A stretch of DNA of 64,000 bases from JAAFJM01 sp964529175 (GCA_964529175.1 CAZGVO010000001.1:372001-436000), one strand, 5' to 3'; shown: positions 1 to 8,482, counted from the first letter of the stretch. Notes: generated by a model from the letters alone, not told the origin. Made by a program: numbers and translations.

Positions 1-1
1 A

Positions 2-256
2 GAGGCATTTATATGTGTATTTATTAATAATTCTTGGGGTATAAAAGCTGTTGGTACTGGCTTCGTCTCTACTCCAAAAAGTACTTTTTTTATACTAGAA
101 AAAATAGTTTTTATGCCCATTGGTATGCTAATTTTTTATTATTATGTATTTCAAAACTTTAAATCTACTCACAAGTCCAATCAAATGCAGGCAATAAGCT
201 TCCATGAAGATTTAGATTACTCAAATCGATATTCATATTACTATTGGCAAAGTTAG
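2..256 (+). CDS. Possible C-terminal fragment of a membrane protein (5' end outside window)
   Basis: The second reading frame is open from the window edge to TAG at 254-256. It encodes about 84 residues, including a hydrophobic stretch around residues 32-50 (FILEKIVFMPIGMLIFYYY) that could be a last membrane helix, followed by a basic, polar tail. I do not recognise a family. The final 92 bp run antisense to the 3' end of the ABC ATPase gene, an unusually long tail-to-tail overlap, so the tail or the whole frame may be spurious. Sequence to the left of the window would settle it. Confidence 0.3.
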   Translation, partial: EAFICVFINNSWGIKAVGTGFVSTPKSTFFILEKIVFMPIGMLIFYYYVFQNFKSTHKSNQMQAISFHEDLDYSNRYSYYYWQS

Positions 257-1436
257 GTTTAAATGTAATTATATTTTCCATAAACAGAACTACTTCCGTT
301 TTTGTATTTTTAGTAAAATCCGCACTTTTAACAACTGTTTCCGTAATATAATTTTCTACTTCATACAAATTTTTCATAAAGCATAAACTCACATTATATA
401 CTTGAGAGCCAAAAAAGTTTTTGGGTATTTTACACCTATAAACCATATTGGCAGCATCTTCTTTTCGAGCAAACTTGCCTGATAAAAAAGGGCTACTTGA
501 TAACAAAATATTTCCATTAATTTCAGAAATAACTAAAACTGGATCAATTGAATCGGTATTTAATAATTTCTCTATTTCAAGTTCCAATTCAAATTCAGCA
601 TCAGTAGTAAATTTTGTTTTCTCCCTTTGAAAAAAACTTAAACGCACTACTCTCAACTCGTTGGATAAATCGAACTTTGAAAAATCTTCAATACTTATAG
701 CTTCAGTACAAATATTCATGTTCTTTGTATGAAAAACATCTTCTAAATAATTAGAGAGAATATTTCGTTTCTGTGATACTTCCTTTAAAAAACCATTCTC
801 AAGTAAAATATATTTATCCTGATTTTCTAATTCGTTAAGATTATGGCTCACAAAAACAATAGTTTTCTTTGTTGCTCTTAGTTCTTGAAACTTTGCCCTG
901 GTTTTAATATTGAATTCAGCATCACCAACGCTAAAAACTTCATCAAATAAAAACACATCAAAGTCCAAATTTGCCATTATACTAAAGGCCAATCGCAAAT
1001 ACATTCCATTTGAATAATTTTTTACTGGCTCATTTATAAATTTTTCAACACCACTAAAATTAACAATTGCATCATACTTACTTTTTATTTCACTCTTAGA
1101 AAAACCGTGTATTTGGCCATTTAGAAAAATATTTTCACTCCCACTCAATTCTGGATGAAACCCCGCCCCAATATCCAATATACTTCCAACTTTACCCAAA
1201 ATCATAGCTTTTCCATGAGTAGGCTTTGTTACCCCAGCAAGAATTTTAAGTAATGTACTCTTTCCACTTCCATTTGGACCAATTATACCTACACTTTCGC
1301 CTTTTTTTATTTCAAAAGAAATATTTCTAAGCGCCCAATGTTCATTAGTTAAGTTAGCTTTTTCATTAATTTTGGGATGTAGAAGTTTATAAACTTTAGA
1401 AACATTTTCGACAATAATAGAAGAGTTTTCGGCCAT
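165..1436 (-). CDS. ABC transporter ATP-binding protein, Wzt/TagH type (polysaccharide export)
   Basis: This 423-aa protein is the ATPase half of an exporter. The nucleotide-binding domain covers roughly residues 5-235. Its Walker A is GPNGSGKST, its signature YSNGMYLRLAF, and its Walker B FDVFLFDEVF followed by a switch histidine (VFVSHN). The GxVGSILDIGAGFHPELSG stretch is typical of ATPases exporting O-antigen or teichoic acid. Residues 240-423 form an extra C-terminal domain, as in Wzt proteins, where that domain binds the modified glycan end. The matching permease is at 3689-4522 on the same strand, separated by an FAD enzyme and a methyltransferase. The gene starts 3 nt after the flavoenzyme stop, so the two are surely co-transcribed. 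The substrate is not known. Confidence 0.85.
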   Translation of the reverse strand: MAENSSIIVENVSKVYKLLHPKINEKANLTNEHWALRNISFEIKKGESVGIIGPNGSGKSTLLKILAGVTKPTHGKAMILGKVGSILDIGAGFHPELSGSENIFLNGQIHGFSKSEIKSKYDAIVNFSGVEKFINEPVKNYSNGMYLRLAFSIMANLDFDVFLFDEVFSVGDAEFNIKTRAKFQELRATKKTIVFVSHNLNELENQDKYILLENGFLKEVSQKRNILSNYLEDVFHTKNMNICTEAISIEDFSKFDLSNELRVVRLSFFQREKTKFTTDAEFELELEIEKLLNTDSIDPVLVISEINGNILLSSSPFLSGKFARKEDAANMVYRCKIPKNFFGSQVYNVSLCFMKNLYEVENYITETVVKSADFTKNTKTEVVLFMENIITFKPNFANSNMNIDLSNLNLHGSLLPAFDWTCE

Positions 1437-1439
1437 TTC

Positions 1440-2672
1440 TTATTTGATTAACTTATATTTTTCAAGCATTTTTTTTGTTTCATCTTCATCTATTAACCAA
1501 GGAAAATAAAGGGTAATATCATTAAAAGTTGAAAACAGTAAATCTCTAAGATTTTTATTATTTACTGCAGCATCATAAACATTATTTAAGTATTTATTTT
1601 CGCTCAACTGTGTTAATGAATTATTGATATGGTATAAATATTCAAGCATTTTACTTGTATAGGCCAAATACTCATCTTCTACTATGTTCAAAGCCCTTTC
1701 CATTTTGATCAAATCAATCATTTTAAGGCCCATATTTAAGCCACTATTATAACCTTGACCAATTAATGGATCACTTTTTGAAATGGCCTCTCCAATTCCA
1801 AAAAACAATTTGTTATGGTAATATGTTATTGACTTTTTATAGTAGGGTTCTGTTTTAAACAATTCAAAATGATCTTCTAATATTGAACAATCTACTAATT
1901 CAGCTGCTAATTCAGGAATACTAGTTTTCAATATTTCAATCAATAAATTAAATGCAATTCTTCCTTTACTAACATTAGAGAAAACATCCCACTTACTACC
2001 TTTTATTACATTGATAGTTAGATTTAATGCTTGTTCACCGGAGGGATGAAGAAATGGATAGATTAATATCTCACCAATATTCGCTATATAGTAGATTTGA
2101 ACTTTGCCCCAGAATTTTTTATAGGTAAATTTATCGCAAACAAGATTAAAGTAGAACAGCTCTCTATTTTTTATGAGTTTGGGAACAGTTAATTTTTGTA
2201 TATCTGCAAATATTGATTTATAGCCTCCGTTACCAATTATATTAACACTTGAATTTAAACCACCCATAACATTTTCAAATTCTTCAAACTCAATTAAGTT
2301 AATCAAGCCATTTTTTTTTAGCTGCTCCAAAAAACAATGAAGCCTAATTCTGTTATCTATGGCATAGGTTTCAGTTTTATATTCACCAAAAATCACCCTA
2401 TATTCATTAAAATTTTCGTCTAGCGAAATGGATTTATAATTTTGAATATATGGAATAGCCGATACATATTCTTTAGTTAAGAACTTTTCTTCAATATATC
2501 GTGTTGGGCCATTTACTATTGGGTTAGATAAAGGTGGTAAATCTAAAATTGCACGAGTACTTTTTTTTATGTAATAGCTATGCCCAATTTTATTATCGGC
2601 TAAAACCAATGACATAATTGACGACACCGTACCAAATCCAATGATTGATATTTCTGATTTTTTATTATTCAC
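1440..2672 (-). CDS. FAD-dependent oxidoreductase (monooxygenase/halogenase-like fold)
   Basis: This 410-aa protein looks like a flavin-binding enzyme of the p-hydroxybenzoate hydroxylase, lycopene cyclase or tryptophan halogenase fold. The N-terminus has a Rossmann beta-alpha-beta start (ISIIGFGTVSSIMSLVLA) with a relaxed glycine motif. Near residue 310, GEAISKSDPLIGQGYNSGL corresponds to the second FAD-contact motif (GD...P..GQG.N.A) of this superfamily, with Glu instead of the usual Asp. No halogenase signature (WxWxIP) was seen, so halogenation is not supported. It sits just upstream of the exporter ATPase and probably modifies the exported product or a building block. The substrate is unknown, and the reduced motifs could mean altered chemistry. 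Confidence 0.6.
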   Translation of the reverse strand: MNNKKSEISIIGFGTVSSIMSLVLADNKIGHSYYIKKSTRAILDLPPLSNPIVNGPTRYIEEKFLTKEYVSAIPYIQNYKSISLDENFNEYRVIFGEYKTETYAIDNRIRLHCFLEQLKKNGLINLIEFEEFENVMGGLNSSVNIIGNGGYKSIFADIQKLTVPKLIKNRELFYFNLVCDKFTYKKFWGKVQIYYIANIGEILIYPFLHPSGEQALNLTINVIKGSKWDVFSNVSKGRIAFNLLIEILKTSIPELAAELVDCSILEDHFELFKTEPYYKKSITYYHNKLFFGIGEAISKSDPLIGQGYNSGLNMGLKMIDLIKMERALNIVEDEYLAYTSKMLEYLYHINNSLTQLSENKYLNNVYDAAVNNKNLRDLLFSTFNDITLYFPWLIDEDETKKMLEKYKLIK

Positions 2673-2743
2673 ATTAATAAAGTACCTAAAACCACTTTTG
2701 CAACAGTTTAAAACTGAAAATTCGTATCTAAATAAAACAAATT

Positions 2744-2773
2744 CAAATTTACTTTTTCAAAACAATTTGGCAA
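2744..2773 (-). promoter_or_regulatory. Predicted housekeeping promoter for the flavoenzyme-ABC ATPase pair
   Basis: On the minus strand, TTG (2771-2773) is followed after 19 nt by TAAATTTG (2744-2751), matching the Bacteroidota -33/-7 pattern TTG-N19-TAnnTTTG. It lies about 70 nt upstream of the flavoenzyme start, in a 154-bp gap after the methyltransferase gene. No transcription data support it here. Confidence 0.5.
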
Positions 2774-2826
2774 CTAATAAATACTACACACAAAACAAAC
2801 TTTAATTATTATAATCAAAATAAAGA

Positions 2827-3642
2827 TTAATGCTTTTCTGCGGTAATAATATAATATTTTCCAATGGTAGTAATTTTGGTAAATTCTTTTAATAATTTAT
2901 CTATCAAACTTGGGTCAATATTCAAATCTATACTACTACTACTTCTCCATCCATTAGAGGCTAACATTTCAATTGCAGCATAAGGTAACACGTGATCACT
3001 AACATCTCTCGACACAATACCCTCAAAACCAGCATGTTTCATTTTGTGCACATAGGTTTCAATTTCATAATAATTTTGATAAGGAATCGCCATAAAATCG
3101 GCTGCCTTTTTGAATTCTATATCCATAACAAAATCAACTTGGGGTAAACAATCTGCTAAAGCAATTTTTCCACCAGGCTTTAAAAGCCTATAAGCCTCTT
3201 TAAAAAAATTCTCTCTCGTGTTAAAATGAAAAGCTGATTCTACTGCCAAAACAACATCAAACTGTTCATTTACAAAAGATGTAGAAACAGCATCTTCTTT
3301 TAGCAGTAAAACTTTTTCTTGCAAGTTCTTTTCTTGTATTAATTCATTTGCTTTTGCTACTTGATAGTCAATTACATTTAACCCAACTATATTACACTCC
3401 GGAAATTTATTCAATATATAAACGTCCTGTACCCCAAATCCAAATCCAGCATCCAGAATTTTTGACCCTTTTACAATATTAAACTGGCTTATTGTTTCTT
3501 CTAAAAGCTTCTCACAAGCCTTTTCTACTTGATTGGTATTTTCCCAATAACCAAAATTTAACCATAATGAAATATCACTTTTGGAGAAGTTCTTTTCAGC
3601 TGCCTGATATACATTTAATAAATTGCTCGAAACATTATCCAT
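2827..3642 (-). CDS. SAM-dependent class I methyltransferase (macrolide O-methyltransferase-like)
   Basis: This 271-aa cytosolic enzyme has the class I methyltransferase core. Motif I is ILDAGFGFGVQDV (about residues 62-74), followed by an acidic/polar loop after beta 2 (IVGLNVIDYQ), FDVVLAVESAFHF, and the late motif LLKPGGKIALADC. The GFGFGVQD form and overall length resemble small-molecule O-methyltransferases such as those acting on rifamycin or erythromycin sugars. It lies between permease and flavoenzyme genes of the exporter locus. In ABC-dependent O-antigen systems a methyl group can cap the chain and be read by the Wzt C-terminal domain, so a capping or tailoring role is plausible but inferred. 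Confidence 0.75.
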   Translation of the reverse strand: MDNVSSNLLNVYQAAEKNFSKSDISLWLNFGYWENTNQVEKACEKLLEETISQFNIVKGSKILDAGFGFGVQDVYILNKFPECNIVGLNVIDYQVAKANELIQEKNLQEKVLLLKEDAVSTSFVNEQFDVVLAVESAFHFNTRENFFKEAYRLLKPGGKIALADCLPQVDFVMDIEFKKAADFMAIPYQNYYEIETYVHKMKHAGFEGIVSRDVSDHVLPYAAIEMLASNGWRSSSSIDLNIDPSLIDKLLKEFTKITTIGKYYIITAEKH

Positions 3643-3688
3643 TTATGTGATTTAATTTTAGATACAAGTTATAACTATAAAATATTCA

Positions 3689-4522
3689 TTAAATAAAATC
3701 GCTAAACTCACTCTCTTTCCTATTATAAAAATACATGGCCACAGTAGTTAAAATTATTACTATAAAAAAATTAACCACCCAGATTACTTTAAAAGAACCA
3801 TAATTAAAAAGTACCCAACGCCAAAACTCAACAACATTAGCCATTGGATTATATTCCATTAAAAACGAAAAACGAGCAGGAAAAATACTACTTGTAAAAA
3901 ATACTGGTGTCAGCCAAATTCCAAAAGTTACCATATAAGGAAGCAGGTGAAATAAATCGCGTTTCTTGTAAGCAAATATTGCTATAAAAAAAACGGGCAA
4001 TAGTCCACAAAAGGCGTTAAACAATATGGAAAATGGAAAAAAAACAATATGCCATGAAATGGAAACATTATAATAAAGCAACAATGGAATAAATAAAATC
4101 AAGCTCAATAATAACTCAATAAGAGCTATAACTACTTTTGAAAAAGGCAATATACTTTTGGGAAAATAAATTTTTTTTATAGTATTACCTGCATCAATTA
4201 CACTGTTTGAACCTTGATAAATGATGTAAGAAAAAAAATTCCATCCTATTAAACCACTTAAAACATAGATTGGGAATGGAAGTTCATTTGACTTCCAATT
4301 TAAAATACCACCAAAAAAGAAACTATAAATTACTAATGCTGTAAGTGGCTGAATTATTGTCCAAGATATGCCTAGCATAGTTTGCGCATATTTTACTTTT
4401 ATATCGCGTTGAGCAAAAACCCAAATTAGATTTTTGTAAACCCAAACTTTTTTCAGGTAATCATAAAAAGAATCTGCCTTTGAGGAAATAATCATCAACT
4501 TCTCAGAATTAAAATCTATCAT
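3689..4522 (-). CDS. ABC-2 type transporter permease (Wzm/TagG-like)
   Basis: This is the membrane half of the polysaccharide-type exporter and partner of the ATPase at 165-1436. The region FAQRDIKVKYAQTMLGISW, just before the first membrane helix, is the typical start of Wzm/TagG permeases (WRDIKVRYKQT..G..W). About six hydrophobic segments follow, ending in a basic/acidic tail (NRKESEFSDF). The open frame extends 15 codons further upstream, to 4567, but that extension overlaps the neighbouring frame. An ATG at 4522, or another at 4495 that avoids all overlap, is more likely. No clear Shine-Dalgarno sequence separates these options. Confidence 0.85.
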   Translation of the reverse strand: MIDFNSEKLMIISSKADSFYDYLKKVWVYKNLIWVFAQRDIKVKYAQTMLGISWTIIQPLTALVIYSFFFGGILNWKSNELPFPIYVLSGLIGWNFFSYIIYQGSNSVIDAGNTIKKIYFPKSILPFSKVVIALIELLLSLILFIPLLLYYNVSISWHIVFFPFSILFNAFCGLLPVFFIAIFAYKKRDLFHLLPYMVTFGIWLTPVFFTSSIFPARFSFLMEYNPMANVVEFWRWVLFNYGSFKVIWVVNFFIVIILTTVAMYFYNRKESEFSDFI

Positions 4523-4874
4523 TTGGAAAAAAACTAATGATAATATTGCTAATATACTTGATATCACTATCAGTCAACATAGCATTTAAAGTTAAACATA
4601 GAACCCTTTTTGAAATTTCAATTGTATTATTTCCTCCTAAATAATGACCAAACTGTTTCCCCATCTTTGAACTATACAAATCATTTTTAAACAATACAAT
4701 AACATTAAAATTACTTAGAATTAGTTTAGGTGTAGCAGCAATATTGCTTAAATGGTCTAAACACTTACTTGAAAAATATTTTTTTCTAAATAATTCATAA
4801 TCCGAAAACAAGAACGCAAAGTTTTTTGTATAATTGAACGAATTACTGATATTATTAAATAAAATTTTCTTCAT
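4509..4874 (-). pseudogene. Probable remnant of a DegT/DnrJ/EryC1/StrS-type aminotransferase (C-terminal part only)
   Basis: This 121-residue frame ends with EISKRVLCLTLNAMLTDSD followed by IKYISNII. That resembles the final segment of sugar aminotransferases of the DegT family, typically (S)xRxLCLPSGSxLTxEDIxYI. Full-length members are about 370 aa and carry a PLP lysine, which is absent here. The frame starts abruptly with an ATG whose bases overlap the TTG start of the divergent gene at 4874, so the missing N-terminal two thirds are not next door. I read it as a truncated remnant. It could instead be a small intact gene of unknown function, and the family call is by eye only. Confidence 0.4.
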
Positions 4875-5779
4875 TGACCAAAATAGTTCACATAATTAAC
4901 CCGGTAAAAGTAAGCGAAAGTTCAGACTTATACAATGCACAACCTATTACTTTTGAGAGTATAATTATTGCGAAAAAAAATGCTAAAAACAGTAATCAAA
5001 TCACCATTTGCACTACACAATTTGAAGAAGATAGAAGCATTGTTCCTAATGACTTTACAGTTCTTTCAAATTTACAAAAATCTATTTTTGATATTCACCC
5101 TCAATTAAATGGCAAGAAACTACCTTTAATTAAAGATATTTTAGAAAAAACAAAAGAAATTACTGATAGTGAATATATTATATACACCAATTCTGATATT
5201 GCTTTAATGCCATTTTTTTATGATGCTGTGTTCGATTTTATTGAATTAAACCACGATGCCATAGTAATAAACAGAAGGAGAATTGCGAACATTTATAAAG
5301 ATAAAAACCAATTACCTCTAATGTATGCAGAGCTGGGTAAATCGCACCCAGGTTATGATTGTTTTATAATTAAAAAAGAACTGCTTAATCAGTTTATATT
5401 AGGAAATATCTGTGTAGGTATTCCTTTTATTGAAGTGGCTTTGATTCACAATATTGCTTCATTTGCCCAAAACCCAATTTATATGACTGATAAGCATTTA
5501 ACATTTCATATTGGTTTGGAAGTAATGCCTGAAAGAGATAGTGCATACTATTGGGCTAATAGAAATGAGTTTTTTAAAAATATTTACCCAAAACTTAAAC
5601 CCTATTTTAGCTTAAAAAAATTCCCTTACGCTTATTTGCCATTTTATAAAAGAGCAGTCAAATGGGTTTTAAACCCAAGTTTATTCACGAGTAATTATTT
5701 ACATTTGGAGGGGAAAAATTTAACTGTTAAATTCAAATTTTTATTGAATGAAATACGTTGGCGTATTTTACAACGATAA
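4874..5779 (+). CDS. Putative glycosyltransferase-like protein (GT-A-like), function unknown
   Basis: This 301-aa protein is the only plus-strand gene in the surface locus. Residues 98-110 (YIIYTNSDIALMP) look like the nucleotide-sugar and metal-binding strand of a GT-A fold with a short acidic motif, and HPGYDCFIIKKELL follows at about 155-168. There is no signal peptide or clear membrane helix. The start is a TTG at 4874. An in-frame TAA lies 18 nt upstream and there is no ATG between, so a longer protein is excluded. Its stop lies 1 nt from the convergent GNAT gene. A sugar-transfer or sugar-modifying role is inferred from the motif and neighbours. Confidence 0.5.
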   Translation: MTKIVHIINPVKVSESSDLYNAQPITFESIIIAKKNAKNSNQITICTTQFEEDRSIVPNDFTVLSNLQKSIFDIHPQLNGKKLPLIKDILEKTKEITDSEYIIYTNSDIALMPFFYDAVFDFIELNHDAIVINRRRIANIYKDKNQLPLMYAELGKSHPGYDCFIIKKELLNQFILGNICVGIPFIEVALIHNIASFAQNPIYMTDKHLTFHIGLEVMPERDSAYYWANRNEFFKNIYPKLKPYFSLKKFPYAYLPFYKRAVKWVLNPSLFTSNYLHLEGKNLTVKFKFLLNEIRWRILQR

Positions 5780-5780
5780 G

Positions 5781-6311
5781 TTATTGTATGGCTGTTTGTA
5801 CCAATTTTTTCAAATAATCAGCCTTTTGAAAATACTTGTCTTTAGTGATTATGAATTGGCTAAAAGTATCGTTTAATGTATTAGAAAATTCAAAACCTAA
5901 ACTTTGATTATAACTTATAGCTATATTATTTGACGACTTAACTTTTGCAAATAGTTTTGTCAACTTTAGTTCTTCGAAAGCAAAAGACAAAATTAATACT
6001 GAAGCCCCGAGAGAAATGCCTGTTCCAACATAATTTTGATTACCAATAAATAAACCTACATGAGCCGTATCGTTTTCAAATTTATTTAAATGAACCAGGC
6101 CAACTTTTTGGTTATTTACTGCAATTAAAAAATAATAACACTTTTCATTTCTTAACGAGTTAAACCATAACAGCTGTTCCTCTGTGGAAATAATTTTTTG
6201 GAACTCCATATTGAACAAGATTAATGGCGAATTTCGCCATTGCCTCACAAGCTCAATATCCTCTAGCACCAAGGGTTTTAATTCAATTTCCTTATTATTT
6301 AAATTTAACAA
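5781..6311 (-). CDS. GNAT-family N-acyltransferase (PseH/RimJ-like, sugar N-acylation likely)
   Basis: This 176-aa protein has the GNAT layout seen in PseH-type enzymes. It opens with LKPLVLEDIELVRQWRNSP, then has VGLVHLNKFENDTAHVGLFIG for beta 4 and a following acyl-CoA loop (NYVGTGISLGAS). It ends with NNIAISYNQSLGFEF, where the Tyr-Asn...GFE stretch is typical. PseH transfers an acetyl group to an amino sugar nucleotide. Here the gene overlaps the GT2 gene by 7 nt and is last in an operon with an acyl carrier protein and KAS III, so it may transfer an acyl group other than acetyl to an amino sugar. The acyl donor is inferred. Confidence 0.7.
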   Translation of the reverse strand: MLNLNNKEIELKPLVLEDIELVRQWRNSPLILFNMEFQKIISTEEQLLWFNSLRNEKCYYFLIAVNNQKVGLVHLNKFENDTAHVGLFIGNQNYVGTGISLGASVLILSFAFEELKLTKLFAKVKSSNNIAISYNQSLGFEFSNTLNDTFSQFIITKDKYFQKADYLKKLVQTAIQ

Positions 6312-7219
6312 ATTTCAGCAATTATTACTTTATCTAACTCTTGTTTTGAAACCCAAATTCTTCTAATGTATTCGCCAATAATACCTAACGAAAACAATAT
6401 TAAACCGGTTGAAAAAAATATGGCCACTATAAGCGATGTAAAACCTATGGCAACATCAAAAGCTAATTTTTGGTAAATATAAAAACAACCAACTATAAAA
6501 AAACACAACGACATAAATAAACCCATTCGGCTAATTAACTTTAAGGGAATTGACGAATGGAGCAATAAAATGGTGATGGCCATATTCGTAAGTTTTAAGA
6601 ACGAATAACCCGAATTTCCTTGTTTTCGAGGAACGTGATTTACTGCGCAAACGTTTACTTTAGATGCAGCAAGTAGTAAAAAATCGTCTATAAAATAAAT
6701 CTTTGACTGCTTGGTTTTAAAAACTGAAACAACCGATTTTCGCATAATTCTATAGGATGTTACCATAGAATAATCTCTACCACCAAACTTTAAAACTAAC
6801 TGCAATATTTTGGTGCCAATATTTCGAAGGAAATAATGTTTTTTTTCTTTAAATTTTCCATAAACCAAATCGGCATGTGTATGAATTAAACAGTTAAACA
6901 TGTCATCTAATTCAAAAATTTCGTGCTGCAAATCGTCATCAATGGTAGCTATATAGTCGCTATCGGCATAATAAAAACCTACTGCTGTAGCGGTGTGTTG
7001 GCCATAGTTTTGTGCTAATTTTATGATTTTATAATCAAAAGAAATCTGCTTAACTAGTTGCTCTAACTTATGCTGAGTTCCATCTAAACTTAAATCGTTT
7101 ACAAAAATAACTGTTACCTTAAAAGTACTTTGCTTAATCCAAACATCTAACTTGTTAATCAACAAATCGAGCGATTTTTCGGAATTATATACCGGTATAA
7201 CAATATCTAACGATTTCAT
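6305..7219 (-). CDS. Glycosyltransferase family 2, membrane-anchored (DPM1/GtrB/ArnC-like)
   Basis: This 304-aa enzyme likely transfers a sugar from a nucleotide donor to undecaprenyl phosphate or a glycan. The GT-A domain starts at once (MKSLDIVIPVYNSE) and shows VIFVNDLSLDGT and the metal-binding IDDDLQHE. Two C-terminal membrane helices (about residues 215-285) separated by a short loop match the GtrB/ArnC architecture. I chose the ATG at 7219 because it forms a 4-nt ATGA overlap with the stop of the KAS III gene; the longer frame to 7240 is unlikely. The second gene downstream of the ACP in a tight operon, it may supply the lipid-linked sugar that is then acylated. Confidence 0.85.
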   Translation of the reverse strand: MKSLDIVIPVYNSEKSLDLLINKLDVWIKQSTFKVTVIFVNDLSLDGTQHKLEQLVKQISFDYKIIKLAQNYGQHTATAVGFYYADSDYIATIDDDLQHEIFELDDMFNCLIHTHADLVYGKFKEKKHYFLRNIGTKILQLVLKFGGRDYSMVTSYRIMRKSVVSVFKTKQSKIYFIDDFLLLAASKVNVCAVNHVPRKQGNSGYSFLKLTNMAITILLLHSSIPLKLISRMGLFMSLCFFIVGCFYIYQKLAFDVAIGFTSLIVAIFFSTGLILFSLGIIGEYIRRIWVSKQELDKVIIAEIC

Positions 7220-8220
7220 ATTTGGAGTGTAGCTAAACAAACTTTGGGGTTAAAGCGAATTAAGGCAGAAGCTACCGAAAAACCAACTCCAAAACCTGAA
7301 ACCAAAACCCAACCTGATTTTAAATTAGCAGGTGCCCAATTTAAACCTAAAGTGAGTGGAATACTTGCCGATGCAGTATTACCAAAATGGTATAACGATG
7401 ATGGAACTTTATTTTCGGACAAGGCTAATTTTTTCCTTATGGCTTCATTGATAAGCTTATTGGCTTGATGGAAAACAAACAAATCGCAAAAATCAACTTC
7501 TTTATTAGCAAGATTTAAAAGAGTAATTATATTTTTGGGTACCATTTTTAGTGAGTAGTTAAAAATATCAATCCCATTAAGCCTCATGTATTGTTTATTA
7601 TCAACAGTTTCAGAATAGATAACTTGTTGGCCTTTTCCAGCAGTTTCTAAGTTAAAATAGCCTGTTGCTTCCGTATTTTCTTTATTAAATTCTATGCCTA
7701 TTATCGAAACAGCATCCGAAAATATGGGTCTAGTTGTTCTGTCGTTTTGCTCAATTAATTGCGATGAAACATCGCCACAACATAACAATGCCCTAACTTT
7801 ATTTTTTAAAATAGTTTGCATTAAAGCACTTACTGTATGTAAACCATATACAAAACCTGAACAACCTGAATTGATGTCATAACAAAGCACTTCGTTACTA
7901 AAACCCAAATCGCCATGAATTTGACATGCTACGGAAGGAATGGCAATTTGAGGAGTTTGTGTAACACAAACAATTATATCAATTGAATCTTTTTGCCAAG
8001 CAAGCTCATTTAAAAGCGTTTCAATTCCTTTTTTAAAAAAATGTTTTACCCCTAATTGTGGATTATTATTAATTTTCCTATACCTAATTCCTGTATGAGT
8101 AAGCAATGCTTCGCGCTCTTCCAACGGAACTATACTAAGCAGTAAATTATCTTCGGTGTTTTTAGGAACTACCGAAACCAAACCAACTATTTCAGTACCA
8201 CTAATTTGTGCTAGTGCCAT
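7216..8220 (-). CDS. 3-oxoacyl-ACP synthase III family protein (KAS III / FabH-like)
   Basis: This 334-aa thiolase-fold enzyme condenses an acyl-CoA with malonyl-ACP. All three catalytic residues of KAS III are visible: Cys in INSGCSGFVYGL (about residue 116), His in LFVFHQANKLI and Asn in HFGNTASASIPL. It lies within a glycan operon rather than a fatty-acid cluster, overlaps the ACP gene upstream by 20 nt, and overlaps the GT2 gene downstream by 4 nt. This suggests it makes a short acyl-ACP for sugar decoration, as KAS III homologues do in some surface-glycan and natural-product clusters. It could also be a housekeeping-like FabH paralogue; a second copy elsewhere is expected. Confidence 0.85.
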   Translation of the reverse strand: MALAQISGTEIVGLVSVVPKNTEDNLLLSIVPLEEREALLTHTGIRYRKINNNPQLGVKHFFKKGIETLLNELAWQKDSIDIIVCVTQTPQIAIPSVACQIHGDLGFSNEVLCYDINSGCSGFVYGLHTVSALMQTILKNKVRALLCCGDVSSQLIEQNDRTTRPIFSDAVSIIGIEFNKENTEATGYFNLETAGKGQQVIYSETVDNKQYMRLNGIDIFNYSLKMVPKNIITLLNLANKEVDFCDLFVFHQANKLINEAIRKKLALSENKVPSSLYHFGNTASASIPLTLGLNWAPANLKSGWVLVSGFGVGFSVASALIRFNPKVCLATLQI

Positions 8221-8464
8221 TAGCTTTAGTAAGAACTAGGTTATAAATTTCATTTATGGTTTTTATAGCTGCTAAATCGGCTGATGATATAAGTACATCT
8301 AATTCCTCATTAATTCGTGATATAAAAATTAAAGCATTTAACGAGCTCCAAGTGGCAATTTTTCTAAATTCAGTTTCAAATGTAATTTCAGTTTCAGCTA
8401 TCATTAATTCAGAAGCTACAAAACCTAAAAAACTGTCTTTATTATTTATCGAAAAACTGTTCAT
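8201..8464 (-). CDS. Acyl carrier protein-like protein with a WSSL attachment motif
   Basis: The 87-aa protein has the helical ACP pattern. The expected phosphopantetheine serine lies in ATWSSLNALIFISRINEEL, about residue 40, where most ACPs read DSL. The leading Asp is replaced by Ser, while the following helix II is recognisable. The frame is open to 8512, but I use the ATG at 8464 (MNSFSINN), because a well-formed promoter occupies 8483-8512 and because the extra N-terminus would be a run of hydrophobic residues foreign to ACPs. It is first gene of the ACP-KAS III-GT2-GNAT operon and is probably the acyl donor or carrier for it. Confidence 0.7.
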   Translation of the reverse strand: MNSFSINNKDSFLGFVASELMIAETEITFETEFRKIATWSSLNALIFISRINEELDVLISSADLAAIKTINEIYNLVLTKANGTSTN

Positions 8465-8482
8465 ATATTTAAAAAGCAAATA

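Noticed and set aside
1440..2672. Flavin-dependent halogenase call
   Set aside because: No WxWxIP motif was seen; only general FAD-binding features support the family.
4523..4567. Longer N-terminus for the exporter permease
   Set aside because: It would overlap the neighbouring frame by 59 nt and adds a hydrophobic segment not typical of Wzm.
7244..7468. 74-codon plus-strand frame opposite the KAS III gene
   Set aside because: Low-complexity proline/lysine frame antisense to a complete enzyme with catalytic residues.
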